Below are positions 16,738 to 25,284 of a DNA stretch of 39,383 bases, in pieces. The stretch's first letter is position 1, and each line of letters begins with the position of its first letter. Below the pieces are notes generated by a model that saw only the letters and a list, made by a program, of their open reading frames with translations, was not told the origin of the DNA and did not search any database. Made by a program: the position numbers and the translations under genes. The stretch is taken from assembly GCA_964187655.1 (NCBI GenBank), contig CAXLMP010000025.1:1-39383 (forward strand), given 5' to 3'. Source of the stretch: Lentimonas sp002292345. Its GTDB lineage: Bacteria > Verrucomicrobiota > Verrucomicrobiia > Opitutales > Coraliomargaritaceae.

Positions 16738-18288
16738 ATGTCCAAGCCTAAAAAATACCTCACCCGCCGCGAATTTTTAAAAGCCGGCACGTGCGGTGCG
16801 ATGACTATCGGGCCGCTGGTAAATACGATTGCCCAGCTCTCCCTCGTCAATTCAGCAGCAGCGAGTGTGTTAGGGGGCGGTTCTATTGGCACCGACTACA
16901 AGGCCTTGGTTTGTATTTTTCTGCGTGGAGGATGTGATACCAATAATATCTTAATCCCCGTTGGAGTGAACCCGCTGGCTGAGGTATATGCGGCGGATCG
17001 CGGTGCGGTTGCAGTGCCCAATGGAGTCGTGAATGCGTCTTACAATCCCGATGGCAATGATGACACTATACCGATTGCGGTGCCTGGGCTGGAGCCGATG
17101 GGGCTGCATCCAAACTTGCCTAATTTGGCTGAAATGTATGGAGGCGGGGAAGCTGCCTTTATCACCAATGTGGGCACGCTGGCCGAACCCACCACACAGT
17201 CGAGCTATAGTACCAGTAGTCTGCCTAAACAGCTTTTCTCGCATTCAGATCAAGTGACGCAGTGGATGTCGTCGATTTCAGATAAACCCTACGAGTCAGG
17301 TTGGGGCGCACGGGTGGCGGATCTTTATCACGATACTTGGAATGAGCTTAATCCGACTTCGATGCTGATCACGGCGGCTGGCACCAATCAGTTTATGAAC
17401 GGCGGTTACAATAGCCAATACTCGGTTACTTCGACTGGGGCGATCAGTTTGGCTGGGTTTGGTACCAACTATGCCAGTGCGCTGGATGGCTCAGGAAATT
17501 ATTTAGGTACTTCTCAGGGTAATCGACTCAAAGCTTTAGAGAAGATTATGCAGTATAGTCACGCGCACATTATTGAGGAAGGTTACAGTCAGGTGATACA
17601 AAGTGCCAGAGAGAATGAATCGGTGATTAGCGAAGCGATTGCAGTAGAGGCCTCATTAGGGATTAATTTTGATGCAATCTGGGCCGAAAAAGGAGCGAAC
17701 AGTGATTTAGCGACGGAGCTAAAAGCCGTGGCTAGGTTGATTGCAGGTCGTGAGTGTCTCGGTAATAAACGCCAGATCTTCTTTGTCGATCTGGGTGGCT
17801 TTGATACGCATTCGAATTTAAATGGTCGCTTGAATTCGTTGCTTACACAGTTGGATCAAGCGGTCGGTGCCTTTAACGCAGGCATGAAAGAATTGGCGAT
17901 CAAAGACGCCAATTTCGAATATGATAAAGTGACGACCTTCCAAGCTTCCGACTTCAATCGCACGTGGACGCCCAATGGCACTGCGACATCCTCGGCTGGC
18001 ACCGATCACGCTTGGGGCACGCATACCTTTGCATTTGGCGGCGCCGTCAATGGAGGTGACTTTTATGGGAGTTTTCCGACACTTGGTGTTGGCACCGCCG
18101 ATGATGTGCCGAGTGGTTCTCGTGGTCGTTGGATTCCGACCACGGCGGTCGACCAACTTGGGGCGAAGGTAGCGAATTGGTTCGGCGTGCCGGCTGCCAG
18201 CAGCGAGATGGCAGCGATCTTTCCGAATCTTTACCGCTTCGAAGATCCATTTGATCTGTCCGGTAGTGCGAACCTTGGCTTTATTTAA
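16738..18288 (+). CDS. DUF1501 family protein with Tat-type leader
   Basis: A member of DUF1501, a family related to the alkaline-phosphatase/sulfatase fold by remote similarity; its role is not established. The N-terminus carries a twin-arginine leader, TRREFLKAG at about residues 8-16 followed by a hydrophobic stretch, so it is probably exported folded. Family features include ALVCIFLRGGCDTNN near residue 58, GLHPNLPNLAEMY, LGGFDTHSNLN and DHAWGTHTFAFGGAVNGG near the C-terminus. It starts 5 bases after the DUF1800 stop, so the two genes are one transcript, and the next gene starts one base after its stop. The 516 residues are typical. Family assignment is firm and function unknown. Confidence 0.9.
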   Translation: MSKPKKYLTRREFLKAGTCGAMTIGPLVNTIAQLSLVNSAAASVLGGGSIGTDYKALVCIFLRGGCDTNNILIPVGVNPLAEVYAADRGAVAVPNGVVNASYNPDGNDDTIPIAVPGLEPMGLHPNLPNLAEMYGGGEAAFITNVGTLAEPTTQSSYSTSSLPKQLFSHSDQVTQWMSSISDKPYESGWGARVADLYHDTWNELNPTSMLITAAGTNQFMNGGYNSQYSVTSTGAISLAGFGTNYASALDGSGNYLGTSQGNRLKALEKIMQYSHAHIIEEGYSQVIQSARENESVISEAIAVEASLGINFDAIWAEKGANSDLATELKAVARLIAGRECLGNKRQIFFVDLGGFDTHSNLNGRLNSLLTQLDQAVGAFNAGMKELAIKDANFEYDKVTTFQASDFNRTWTPNGTATSSAGTDHAWGTHTFAFGGAVNGGDFYGSFPTLGVGTADDVPSGSRGRWIPTTAVDQLGAKVANWFGVPAASSEMAAIFPNLYRFEDPFDLSGSANLGFI

Positions 18289-18289
18289 A

Positions 18290-18865
18290 ATGCATTTCAG
18301 AAACCTTGCCTTTGCGGGCAGCTTGATTGTGTTGGGCCTGTGCGTCTACTGGTTGCTGCAACCAGATGCAGCCCAAGATACTGAGCAATCAAGCGACGAG
18401 GTCGCTAGCCAGAACGAGGAGATCGACCAGCGCTTGGCTCCTTCCAAACTGACGCGGGTGGTGGAGGTGCCCGAACCGAATGATCCCCGAGTCAATCGGC
18501 TACCCGATGGACGAGTTGAATACTTGATCGCATTTGATACCAGTATGCAGATCAATCAAAACGCAGATCCTTTGCAGTCGATCTATGCCGTCGAACAGCT
18601 CTTCGCAGATTATCGTTATGCGTATAAAGAAAATCCAGTCGGCAGCGAGAATGCCGAAATTACACAGCAATTACTCGGTAAAAACCCCAAACGCATCGTC
18701 TTTATTGATCCTCGCTGCGCCGCACTGCGCGGTACTGAACTCGTTGACCAGTGGGGCACTCCATTTTTCTTTCACGCACTGTCGGGGCAACACATGCAAG
18801 TGCGCTCAGCCGGTCCGGATCGACAACTCTGGACGGCAGATGATGTGTTTGTCGAAAATAGCTAG
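18290..18865 (+). CDS. Membrane-anchored pseudopilin-like (T2SG C-terminal type) protein
   Basis: 191 residues with an N-terminal membrane segment (about residues 5-23) and a linker rich in acidic and polar residues. The C-terminal part reads LVDQWGTPFFFHAL...VRSAGPDRQLWTADDVF, which is the LxDxWGxP and SxGPDxxxGTxDD pattern found at the end of type II secretion major-pseudopilin-like proteins. The N-terminal prepilin cleavage and methylation motif of a true pseudopilin is absent. It starts one base after the DUF1501 stop, so it completes a three-gene operon. I chose the ATG at 18290 because it gives a proper anchor; the open frame extends upstream within DUF1501. A structural or assembly role with the DUF1800/DUF1501 pair is inferred. 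Confidence 0.75.
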   Translation: MHFRNLAFAGSLIVLGLCVYWLLQPDAAQDTEQSSDEVASQNEEIDQRLAPSKLTRVVEVPEPNDPRVNRLPDGRVEYLIAFDTSMQINQNADPLQSIYAVEQLFADYRYAYKENPVGSENAEITQQLLGKNPKRIVFIDPRCAALRGTELVDQWGTPFFFHALSGQHMQVRSAGPDRQLWTADDVFVENS

Positions 18866-18876
18866 CCGCGAGTTCG

Positions 18877-19038
18877 CTTATTTTAGCCGCCGGTGCCCTT
18901 TTTTTTGCGCTTGGTGGGCTGCACCTTTTTGCCTCTCTTTGCTTTGCTTGTATTTGCTTGTGGGTCGCCTGCGTTCCAGCGCTTAGCTTCTGATAGCCGC
19001 TGATTTAGTTTCTTATGATTACATGTATCCCAATCCAT
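18877..19038 (-). CDS. Small basic protein, 53 residues, unknown
   Basis: A short open frame on the minus strand beginning MDWDTCNHKKLNQRLSEAKR and ending in a very Lys/Arg-rich tail (KRGKKVQPTKRKKKG). Its start is preceded by AGGAAAG five bases upstream, the best Shine-Dalgarno match I saw in the window, and it fills a gap of 456 bases that otherwise has no gene. No family was recognised. The charge pattern suggests nucleic-acid or ribosome binding, which is inference only. It runs convergent to the pseudopilin-like gene, with stops 11 bases apart. Confidence 0.45.
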
Positions 19039-19321
19039 TGATTCTTTCCTGTTTAATTTTTCCGACTAATGACATGCTGTGCACACTTTTTCTGAGTGGC
19101 GCGAAGTTGCACGCCTTATTCTGCCTTGTCCATCCTGTTCCGTGGCGAGCTTAGGCGATCACTTGGCCCTCAAGTGCTTGCTTCTGCATGCGCGTTACGC
19201 ATCGGATCATCTTTGTGATTAATTATTAAGTCGTACTCCTTTGCTGTACAGTTAGCCACTGCGGAGGCGTTCTTGTTGTCTCATCTCAGTAAGTTTCTTT
19301 TACTGCTGACGATTAAACTGT

Positions 19322-19789
19322 ATGTTTAAAAAACTAAATTTAGTCGTGGTCAGACAGCTAAAGCAAGGGCTTGGGCAACAGGCCTGTTGTCATGCGATTG
19401 CAGCATCGTTGGTGATCGGACTTTTTCCGATTATGGGATTTTCGACTTTAATGAATACTTTTAGCGCGGCGGTTTTTCGACTAAATCAGCCAGTGGTGCA
19501 GGTTTGTAACTGGATCATTGCTCCGGTTAAAATTGCCCTCATTTTCCCCTTTTTACGGTTAGGTGAGTGGCTGTTTCAAGCGAAGCCTTTTCGCCTCAGC
19601 CTGGTCGACTTTAGTGCGCGCTTCTTTAGTGATGTCGCTGCCACGACTGTTGAATTTGCATGGACCTTCGCTCATGCGATCGTGGGTTGGCTAATCTGTG
19701 CCCCTTTGATTTATTGTATTATCTTTCGAGTCTCGAAGACACTGGTTCCCAACAGGCTAACGATTGATCTAAGCCGAGTCGCGGAGTAA
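19322..19789 (+). CDS. DUF2062 membrane protein
   Basis: 155 residues with the DUF2062 layout: a short cytoplasmic N-terminus rich in Lys and Arg, a first hydrophobic segment HAIAASLVIGLFPIMGFST at about 25-44, the conserved RLNQPVVQVCNWIIAPVKIAL stretch about 53-75, and a final hydrophobic segment about 120-140. Proteins of this family are small inner-membrane proteins of unknown function, sometimes fused to glycosyltransferases. The gene stands alone, with about 200-base gaps on either side apart from the small ORF upstream, so no operon partner informs its role. Confidence 0.8.
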   Translation: MFKKLNLVVVRQLKQGLGQQACCHAIAASLVIGLFPIMGFSTLMNTFSAAVFRLNQPVVQVCNWIIAPVKIALIFPFLRLGEWLFQAKPFRLSLVDFSARFFSDVAATTVEFAWTFAHAIVGWLICAPLIYCIIFRVSKTLVPNRLTIDLSRVAE

Positions 19790-19848
19790 GTGATCTGTAA
19801 ATCGGTTTAGTTCAGCGGCTGTTCCCCTTTGCACTGCTTGAAGTGACT

Positions 19849-19912
19849 GGGTCAATTTACTGTAGCCGATTATTTCGATGGGTTTGTGTTCTAAGGTGCG
19901 CTACAGTGACCC
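19849..19912. repeat. Bulged inverted repeat between DUF2062 and DoxX-like genes
   Basis: GGGTCA plus CTGTAGC (19849-19854, 19860-19866) are complementary to GCTACAG plus TGACCC (19900-19912), with a 5-base bulge on one side and a 33-base loop. Lying 60 bases past the DUF2062 stop with no T run, it may be a transcript-end structure. Function is unknown. Confidence 0.35.
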
Positions 19913-19993
19913 GATATTTGTCAAATGTTACTGCCAACGAACTATTCTATTCCAATTCATAGCAAATAGAGTTTACTGATTCATCATTACTTT

Positions 19994-20338
19994 ATGTTCA
20001 CGTTCTTCTGTTTACTGTCGATTGTATCCTTCTTCTGCTATGGAGCCAGTTGTGTCTTTTCCGACCACATGGTTGTCGAGTTTAAGCGCTATGGCTTAGC
20101 GCCGTTTCGATTGCTCACTGGATATTTGCAACTCCTTGGAGCGACTGGGCTCTTGCTTGGCTTGCTCGCGAGTCCCGCCATCGGGCTGATTGCTTCGATC
20201 GGACTTAGCGCCCAGATGCTACTTGGCTTCTGCGTGCGTTTACGGATTCGAGATACTATTTGTCAATGCTTACCCTCGTTTATCTATATGTGTGTCAACG
20301 CAGGGCTAGCGTGGGAATTCCTCAGTCGCTACCGTTAA
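19994..20338 (+). CDS. DoxX-like small membrane protein (first of a convergent pair)
   Basis: 114 residues with four predicted hydrophobic segments and the DoxX-like pattern: an N-terminal segment, then EFKRYGLAPFRLLTGYLQLLGATGLLLGL near residues 30-58, a third segment with AQMLLG, and a last one near the C-terminus. DoxX-like proteins are integral membrane proteins with mostly unresolved roles, some tied to quinone or redox metabolism. Its stop overlaps the stop of the opposing DoxX-like gene by four bases. Confidence 0.7.
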   Translation: MFTFFCLLSIVSFFCYGASCVFSDHMVVEFKRYGLAPFRLLTGYLQLLGATGLLLGLLASPAIGLIASIGLSAQMLLGFCVRLRIRDTICQCLPSFIYMCVNAGLAWEFLSRYR

Positions 20339-20703
20339 GTAGCTAATGCGATAATGCCGATGCACAAGGCTAGCATCACCAGCGCAGGAATCGATTTTTT
20401 GAACGGATCCTTCACTTTGAGGTGCATTAACAGCGCGCCTAGCATGAGTAGCCCGAGTAGGCTCGCAAAAGGGGTAATTAGCGATTCAAAGTATACACCT
20501 AGAATCAAGGCAAGTGCAGCGGTGATTTTCAAGCCGCCGATCAAGTAAACGCTCCAATTCGGCAGGCCATAATGGGCAAATTCGGCCTTCATATCCGCTG
20601 CTGTTCCGCCGCGGTAGGCGGTGCCTTGATTGTAACGAAGGAGCCAGACATTAAGAATCCCGAGGCCAGCGATCAGCTGTAATAGATGTTGAATAGTGTC
20701 CAT
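20335..20703 (-). CDS. DoxX-like small membrane protein (second of a convergent pair)
   Basis: 122 residues with four hydrophobic segments and a DoxX-like core: an N-terminal helix with LLQLIAGLGILNVWLLRY, then AEFAHYGLPNWSVYLIGGLKITAALALILG near residues 41-70, and two further helices. The E-F-x-x-Y-G-L/x-P pattern parallels the convergent gene at 19994-20338, so the two are probably distant paralogues. The two genes meet tail to tail with a four-base overlap, so readthrough would make antisense RNA. Substrate unknown. Confidence 0.75.
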   Translation of the reverse strand: MDTIQHLLQLIAGLGILNVWLLRYNQGTAYRGGTAADMKAEFAHYGLPNWSVYLIGGLKITAALALILGVYFESLITPFASLLGLLMLGALLMHLKVKDPFKKSIPALVMLALCIGIIALAT

Positions 20704-20827
20704 GAACGAAATGTGGCTGATCTCTAGGTTTTAGTCAAATACAGTAATTGCTCTGAATGAAATTCGGCGGTGCGCAGGTAATCGACTATTGGTCGATGCC
20801 GAATCGATGCTCAAAGTCCTTTGCTTA

Positions 20828-21082
20828 TCAGCTTGTGGCATTGGATGCATTAATGGGGCGCTTAGCAGAGGAAGTTCTTAGCATTGCCTCGACCCGCTGC
20901 ATATAAATGGCGTGTTGCTCTGGATTATGGTAAGAGCCCGCTGCGTGCGGCTCTGGTTCTGTGTTTGGCGGCTGGTTAGGAATTATGTGGGTCTTACGCT
21001 GCGTGCCTAGTTCGTAGCTCAGTTGAAGGCCTTCGCCATTGGCCTGCTGTGTGACTTGTAGATTTTTTTTCTTAGTGTGCAT
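20828..21082 (-). CDS. Hypothetical protein, 84 residues
   Basis: A short hydrophilic protein with no recognised domain, signal peptide or membrane segment. It begins with a Lys-rich stretch (MHTKKKNLQ) and has a Pro-rich middle (PNQPPNTEPEPHAAG). No strong ribosome site is visible. It is accepted as a possible gene because it fills a gap between the DoxX-like gene and CIA30 and has no better overlapping candidate. Confidence 0.4.
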   Translation of the reverse strand: MHTKKKNLQVTQQANGEGLQLSYELGTQRKTHIIPNQPPNTEPEPHAAGSYHNPEQHAIYMQRVEAMLRTSSAKRPINASNATS

Positions 21083-21220
21083 TTCAATCTATCGTACAGC
21101 CGTGATTTACCCAACAAAAAACAATAAATGCTTCATCGTGTGCTTTTTACACTACTGGATCACAAAGTTTTTCGACCCAGACTCTTGCGTATGTGACACA
21201 GTTGGGCAATTTCTGCACGA

Positions 21221-21805
21221 ATGAAAATGACATCGGTATTAATCGTCAGTATGATCGCTATTTCTGTGTGCGCGGCATCGATCTTGGCAGAACCACAGAT
21301 GACAGCAGAGATGAACACACTTTTTAAATTCACTGGTGAACACGCCGACAAGCCATGGCTGAGTAGCAACGATGGCGTTATGGGCGGCCGCTCTGCTGGC
21401 AGTGCGACGATCGGTGACGATGGAATGCGCTTCAGTGGCACTCTTTCGCTGGAAAACAATGGTGGTTTTTCTTCAGTATACACCCGTTGTAATTTTGATC
21501 TTTCGGATGCTGAAGGGGTCCGCCTGAGAGTGCTTGGTGATGGCCGCACTTATCAGTTGCGCTTCCACAGTGACGCAATCTTTCGTGAGCGGTGGGCGGT
21601 TAATTTTGCAGCGGATTTCCAAACTACCGCAGGTGAGTGGATTGAGGTGTTTGTGCCTTTTAGCGAATTAGAGCAAAGTTGGCGAGGACGTCAGCTCTCG
21701 GGTTATACCTTTAATGCTAAAGACATTCGACGCATGGCGCTGATGCTCGCAGATAAACAAGCTGGGCCTTTTTCTCTGCGGATCGCTTGGATCGCGGCGA
21801 AATGA
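21221..21805 (+). CDS. Exported CIA30-family protein
   Basis: 194 residues containing the CIA30 fold (NADH dehydrogenase complex I intermediate-associated protein 30 family, a jelly-roll beta-sandwich). The signature WLSSNDGVMGGRS is at about residues 46-58, followed by FSGTLSLENNGGFSSVYTR and YQLRFHSD. Residues 1-23 form a likely signal peptide (hydrophobic, ending ASILA), so unlike the eukaryotic assembly factor it should be exported. Bacterial members are often found near photolyases or oxidoreductases; here it converges on the photolyase tandem with 64 bases between stops. The molecular role in bacteria is not established. Confidence 0.85.
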   Translation: MKMTSVLIVSMIAISVCAASILAEPQMTAEMNTLFKFTGEHADKPWLSSNDGVMGGRSAGSATIGDDGMRFSGTLSLENNGGFSSVYTRCNFDLSDAEGVRLRVLGDGRTYQLRFHSDAIFRERWAVNFAADFQTTAGEWIEVFVPFSELEQSWRGRQLSGYTFNAKDIRRMALMLADKQAGPFSLRIAWIAAK

Positions 21806-21869
21806 AAATTCGTTGAACGCGGTCAGTCACGATGCAGCAGCATTGCTAGTCTAGCATTGCGCGTGACGC

Positions 21870-23381
21870 TTAATCGTTGAAATTTATTTCTGTTTGAGCG
21901 CTGGCAGATTTTGCAGCTTTCGAATGGCTTCGCACTGTTTTGCGACTGCCGTGTTGCTTGACGATGGCTTGTGCCTCATTAAAAAAACCGTCGCCGCGCC
22001 GAAGTGCGTAAATTCGCTGCATGGCTTGTTTGCGCGCAAGCTTTTCATCGACGATCGGCATTGGGTAGCCATTTAGTTTATGCGGCAATACCCATGGCTG
22101 ATGAATGCTTTGAGCCGAATAGTCGGCGAGTTCTGGAATCCATTTACGGATGAATTGCCCTTCGGGATCATGATCCATACTCTGTTTGATTGGATTATAG
22201 GCGCGGATGGTATTAATGCCGGTAGTGCCCGACTGCATTTGACACTGACTGTAGTGAATGCCGGGCTCGTAGTCGGTAAATAGCCGTGCGAGGTGCAGCG
22301 CGGGGGCTTTCCAATCGAGCCAGAGGTGGTAACTGGCGAAGCTCATCAGCATCGCACGCATGCGGAAATTAATCCATCCTGTCGCACTCAGCGCGCGCAT
22401 ACAGGCATCGATCATGGGGTAGCCAGTGCGCCCGTTTTTCCATGCCTCGAAACGGTCGCTGTCGGGCGTCTTTTCGCGCAGCGAATCATACGCAGTGTGA
22501 AAGTTTTCGAATTCGATGCGTGGTGCGTCTTCAATTTTTTGGATGAAGTGACAGTGCCAGTGCAGCCTGCTATTGAAGGATCGAAGTGCCGCAGGCCATT
22601 TCCCTTTTTTACCTCGCGGTTGTCCTTTGACTGCCAGGCTGCGTTGTTGGCAGGCAGCAACAATTTCGCGCAATGAAAGGGTGCCGAAGGCGATGTGAGC
22701 GGAGAGGCGAGAGCAACTGTCAAAAGCAGTCACGGGCGAAGACATTTCACTGCTGTAATATTCGCCACGCGTGTGCAGAAAACTTTCGAGCAGCGCGAGT
22801 GCATGGCTGCGGCCGCCGGGCTGTGTGGCCTCTAGGTGCGTCGGGTGTAGCTTCAATTCGCTGGCCGAAGGCATCGATTCTGAAGTCGTGACGACTGACT
22901 GTAATGCCTGTGGCGCGTCGAGGCAGACTTGGTTCATCAGCGCTTGCCATTGGCGACTCCAGCCATCTCTATTATGCCGCCCACGAACCACAGCAAATTG
23001 CCGCGGTTGATGCCATGGGATGTTCTGTTGGCGTGCCCAGCGTTGAACGCTCCGATCTCTGCGGTAAGTCCAGTCGTTCCAGGTTTCCTGATGCGACCAG
23101 AGTGCTTCGATCGAGTGTTCGTCGTGCAGGGCCTGCAGAATATCGCTGGCGTTGCCACAGCGAACGACCAGTGGGATGCCGTAGTGCTCAATTAGTTGTG
23201 CATTGAGTTCGGCAAGGCTGTCATTGAGAAAGCAATAGTGGCGATGACTGAGGTCGGGTTGTTGCCAGAGCTCAGGCTCCAAAATATACAGCGGCACTAT
23301 CGGGCCGTGGCAAGCGGCTTCGCTGAGTGCCTGGTGGTCGGCAATTCTCAAATCTCGCTTGAACCAAACTACGTGTGCCAT
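21870..23381 (-). CDS. Photolyase/cryptochrome family FAD protein
   Basis: 503 residues with the two-domain photolyase layout. The N-terminal alpha/beta antenna domain starts VVWFKRDLRIADHQAL; the C-terminal helical FAD domain (about 200-480) contains GRTGYPMIDACMRAL, GWINFRMRAM and IRKWIPELADY. Where class I CPD photolyases read WQW..G.DA.PYFRIFNP, this one reads CQMQSGTTGINTIRAYNP, which marks a separate branch, so light-driven CPD repair is likely but not certain. It is the second gene of a two-gene unit: its ATG lies 17 bases downstream of the stop of the FeS-type photolyase. The product is cytoplasmic and needs FAD and blue light. Confidence 0.88.
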   Translation of the reverse strand: MAHVVWFKRDLRIADHQALSEAACHGPIVPLYILEPELWQQPDLSHRHYCFLNDSLAELNAQLIEHYGIPLVVRCGNASDILQALHDEHSIEALWSHQETWNDWTYRRDRSVQRWARQQNIPWHQPRQFAVVRGRHNRDGWSRQWQALMNQVCLDAPQALQSVVTTSESMPSASELKLHPTHLEATQPGGRSHALALLESFLHTRGEYYSSEMSSPVTAFDSCSRLSAHIAFGTLSLREIVAACQQRSLAVKGQPRGKKGKWPAALRSFNSRLHWHCHFIQKIEDAPRIEFENFHTAYDSLREKTPDSDRFEAWKNGRTGYPMIDACMRALSATGWINFRMRAMLMSFASYHLWLDWKAPALHLARLFTDYEPGIHYSQCQMQSGTTGINTIRAYNPIKQSMDHDPEGQFIRKWIPELADYSAQSIHQPWVLPHKLNGYPMPIVDEKLARKQAMQRIYALRRGDGFFNEAQAIVKQHGSRKTVRSHSKAAKSASAQTEINFND

Positions 23382-23398
23382 TGTCGATGAGTCAGTGC

Positions 23399-24934
23399 TT
23401 ATACAATTTCACCTGCGTCAAGTGCCTGTAAGAACTGGGTGCTGTCTGCGCGGATTAGGTCTACCTTCGCGGCGTCCATCTTGCCCAAAGTTCGGTAGGG
23501 CATGCCCATTCGTGGATTCGCTCCAAGCTTGTCTTGCTGGCGGATTAAAAAATCCCAATAGAGGTAATTAAACGGGCAGGCATCCGGCCCGTTCTTTTTC
23601 GAAACCTTATAGGAACAGCCTTTGCAATAGTCTGACATGCGGTTGATGTAGGCTCCGCTGGCTGCGTAGGGCTTCGATGCGAGCACGCCACCATCGGCGA
23701 ACAGCACCATGCCACTCACATTAGGCAGTTCTACCCACTCGTAAGCATCCGCATAGACGATCCAGAACCACTGGTTGACCTCTTTGGGGTTGAGGCCAGC
23801 CAATAGTGCAAAATTGCCGAGCACCATTAACCGCTGAATGTGGTGCGCATGCGCATTTGCTTTGGTTTCGACCACACATTGACGCAGGCAGTTCATCTTA
23901 GTCGTGGCGCTCCAGTACAAATCTGGCAGCGGCCGATTTGCCTCTAGGAAATTTTCTAATACGTAATCTGGCATCTTTAGCCAGTAGATCCCGCGCACAT
24001 ATTCGCGCCAGCCAAGTATCTGACGGATGAAGCCCTCGGCGGCATTCAGTGGGGCCAGTCCGTCGCGATAAGCTTGCTCCACTTTTTGGATACATTCGAG
24101 CGGGCTCAGTAGCCCGCAATTGATGTAGAAGCTGAGATGCGAGTGATACATCCAAGGCTCACCCTGCAACATAGCATCTTGGTAGTCGCCAAAGTGGCAC
24201 AGTCGCTCACGGATAAATTGTTCGAGTGCCTGCTGAGCTTGGGCTGCAGTCACAGCAAAATGAAACGGCTCCAAGTCACCAAAATGCTCACTAAACTCGC
24301 GATCGACTAATTCGAGCACTTCTTGAGTGATGCTGTCTGGCTCGCTAAGATAGGTCGTTGGGATGTCCAGCCCACTCTTCGCTGGCTTGCGGTTCTCGGC
24401 GTCATAGTTCCACTGCCCGCCGACCGGTTGGTCGTCCTCCATTAAGATCCCATATGTGCGGCGCATCTCGCGGTAGAAAAATTCCATGCGCAATTGCTTG
24501 CGACCTTCGGCCCATGTTGCGAACGTATCTTTGGTGCAAAGAAAGCGATTGTCATCACGAATTTCCAGCGGAATAGGGAAGTGCGTTTTCCAACTTTTGA
24601 TTTCTTTGAGCACGGCATATTCGCTCGGCTCGGTAACGACGACTTGCTCTGGGCTGAGCGCTTCAATCGCCCGCTCCAGCTCACCAGTCAAACTGCCAGC
24701 ATTGTCGGGAGCATCATACTGAATGTATCGGGTGCGGTAGCCAGCTGCGTCTAGTTCCGCAGCAAAATGACGCATGGCAGAAAAAATGAAGGCGATCTTT
24801 TTTTTGTGGTGCCGGACCCGCGTCGCTTCGTTGCGTACTTCGCATAGCAGTATCACATCCCGCGCGGCATCGATTTCCAACAGACTGGAAATGTGATGAC
24901 TGAGTTGATCACCTAAAATAACACGCAAAATCAT
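23399..24934 (-). CDS. FeS-BCP type (6-4) photolyase/cryptochrome
   Basis: 511 residues of the iron-sulfur bacterial cryptochrome/photolyase family (PhrB of Agrobacterium, CryB of Rhodobacter), which repairs (6-4) photoproducts with FAD, a lumazine antenna and a [4Fe-4S] cluster. The N-terminus MILRVILGDQLS is typical. All four cluster cysteines are present: Cys349 in MNCLRQC, Cys437 and Cys440 in YCKGC, and Cys453 in DACPFNYLYW, with spacing equal to that known for PhrB. The region HAHHIQRLMVLGNFALLAG is the conserved active-site stretch with the His residues. It is the first gene of a minus-strand pair with the next photolyase 17 bases on, giving combined repair of both main UV lesions. A 350-base upstream gap separates it from the divergent DUF4114 gene. 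Confidence 0.93.
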   Translation of the reverse strand: MILRVILGDQLSHHISSLLEIDAARDVILLCEVRNEATRVRHHKKKIAFIFSAMRHFAAELDAAGYRTRYIQYDAPDNAGSLTGELERAIEALSPEQVVVTEPSEYAVLKEIKSWKTHFPIPLEIRDDNRFLCTKDTFATWAEGRKQLRMEFFYREMRRTYGILMEDDQPVGGQWNYDAENRKPAKSGLDIPTTYLSEPDSITQEVLELVDREFSEHFGDLEPFHFAVTAAQAQQALEQFIRERLCHFGDYQDAMLQGEPWMYHSHLSFYINCGLLSPLECIQKVEQAYRDGLAPLNAAEGFIRQILGWREYVRGIYWLKMPDYVLENFLEANRPLPDLYWSATTKMNCLRQCVVETKANAHAHHIQRLMVLGNFALLAGLNPKEVNQWFWIVYADAYEWVELPNVSGMVLFADGGVLASKPYAASGAYINRMSDYCKGCSYKVSKKNGPDACPFNYLYWDFLIRQQDKLGANPRMGMPYRTLGKMDAAKVDLIRADSTQFLQALDAGEIV

Positions 24935-25284
24935 AACTATATAAACGTGCAGCGAGCCATCGAACTTACATGCTGCAAAGAATTAGTGTTAAAGTGAGTT
25001 GGGTTTAACCTAGGCATCCCGCGCATTGGTTGCATTGCGCCGCGACGTATTGCTCAGACTGTTTGCTTAGATGTTATAAATAGCAACTGTAAGTGTGACT
25101 GATACAAAGGTAAGAACCCGTGTCGCTCCAACCTTGGCTGCGTCTTTTATGTAGCGCGCCGCCAGTATCGCAGCCAGAGTCTTTATTTAAAGCGATTTAG
25201 CCTTGCGCTGAAACGACTTAAATTGAAGCTTCAAAAGCTTTTAGAAATAGTTAAGCTAATTTCGAAATTTAACTGCCTCAGCAT
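24935..25284. other. Intergenic region between divergent photolyase and DUF4114 genes
   Basis: 350 bases without a convincing gene on either strand. It should hold the promoter of the minus-strand photolyase pair and that of the plus-strand DUF4114 gene. I see small symmetric sequences, GTTAAA/TTTAAC around 24986-25007 and a doubled AAGCTT around 25227-25241, but nothing specific enough to call an operator. Confidence 0.5.
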
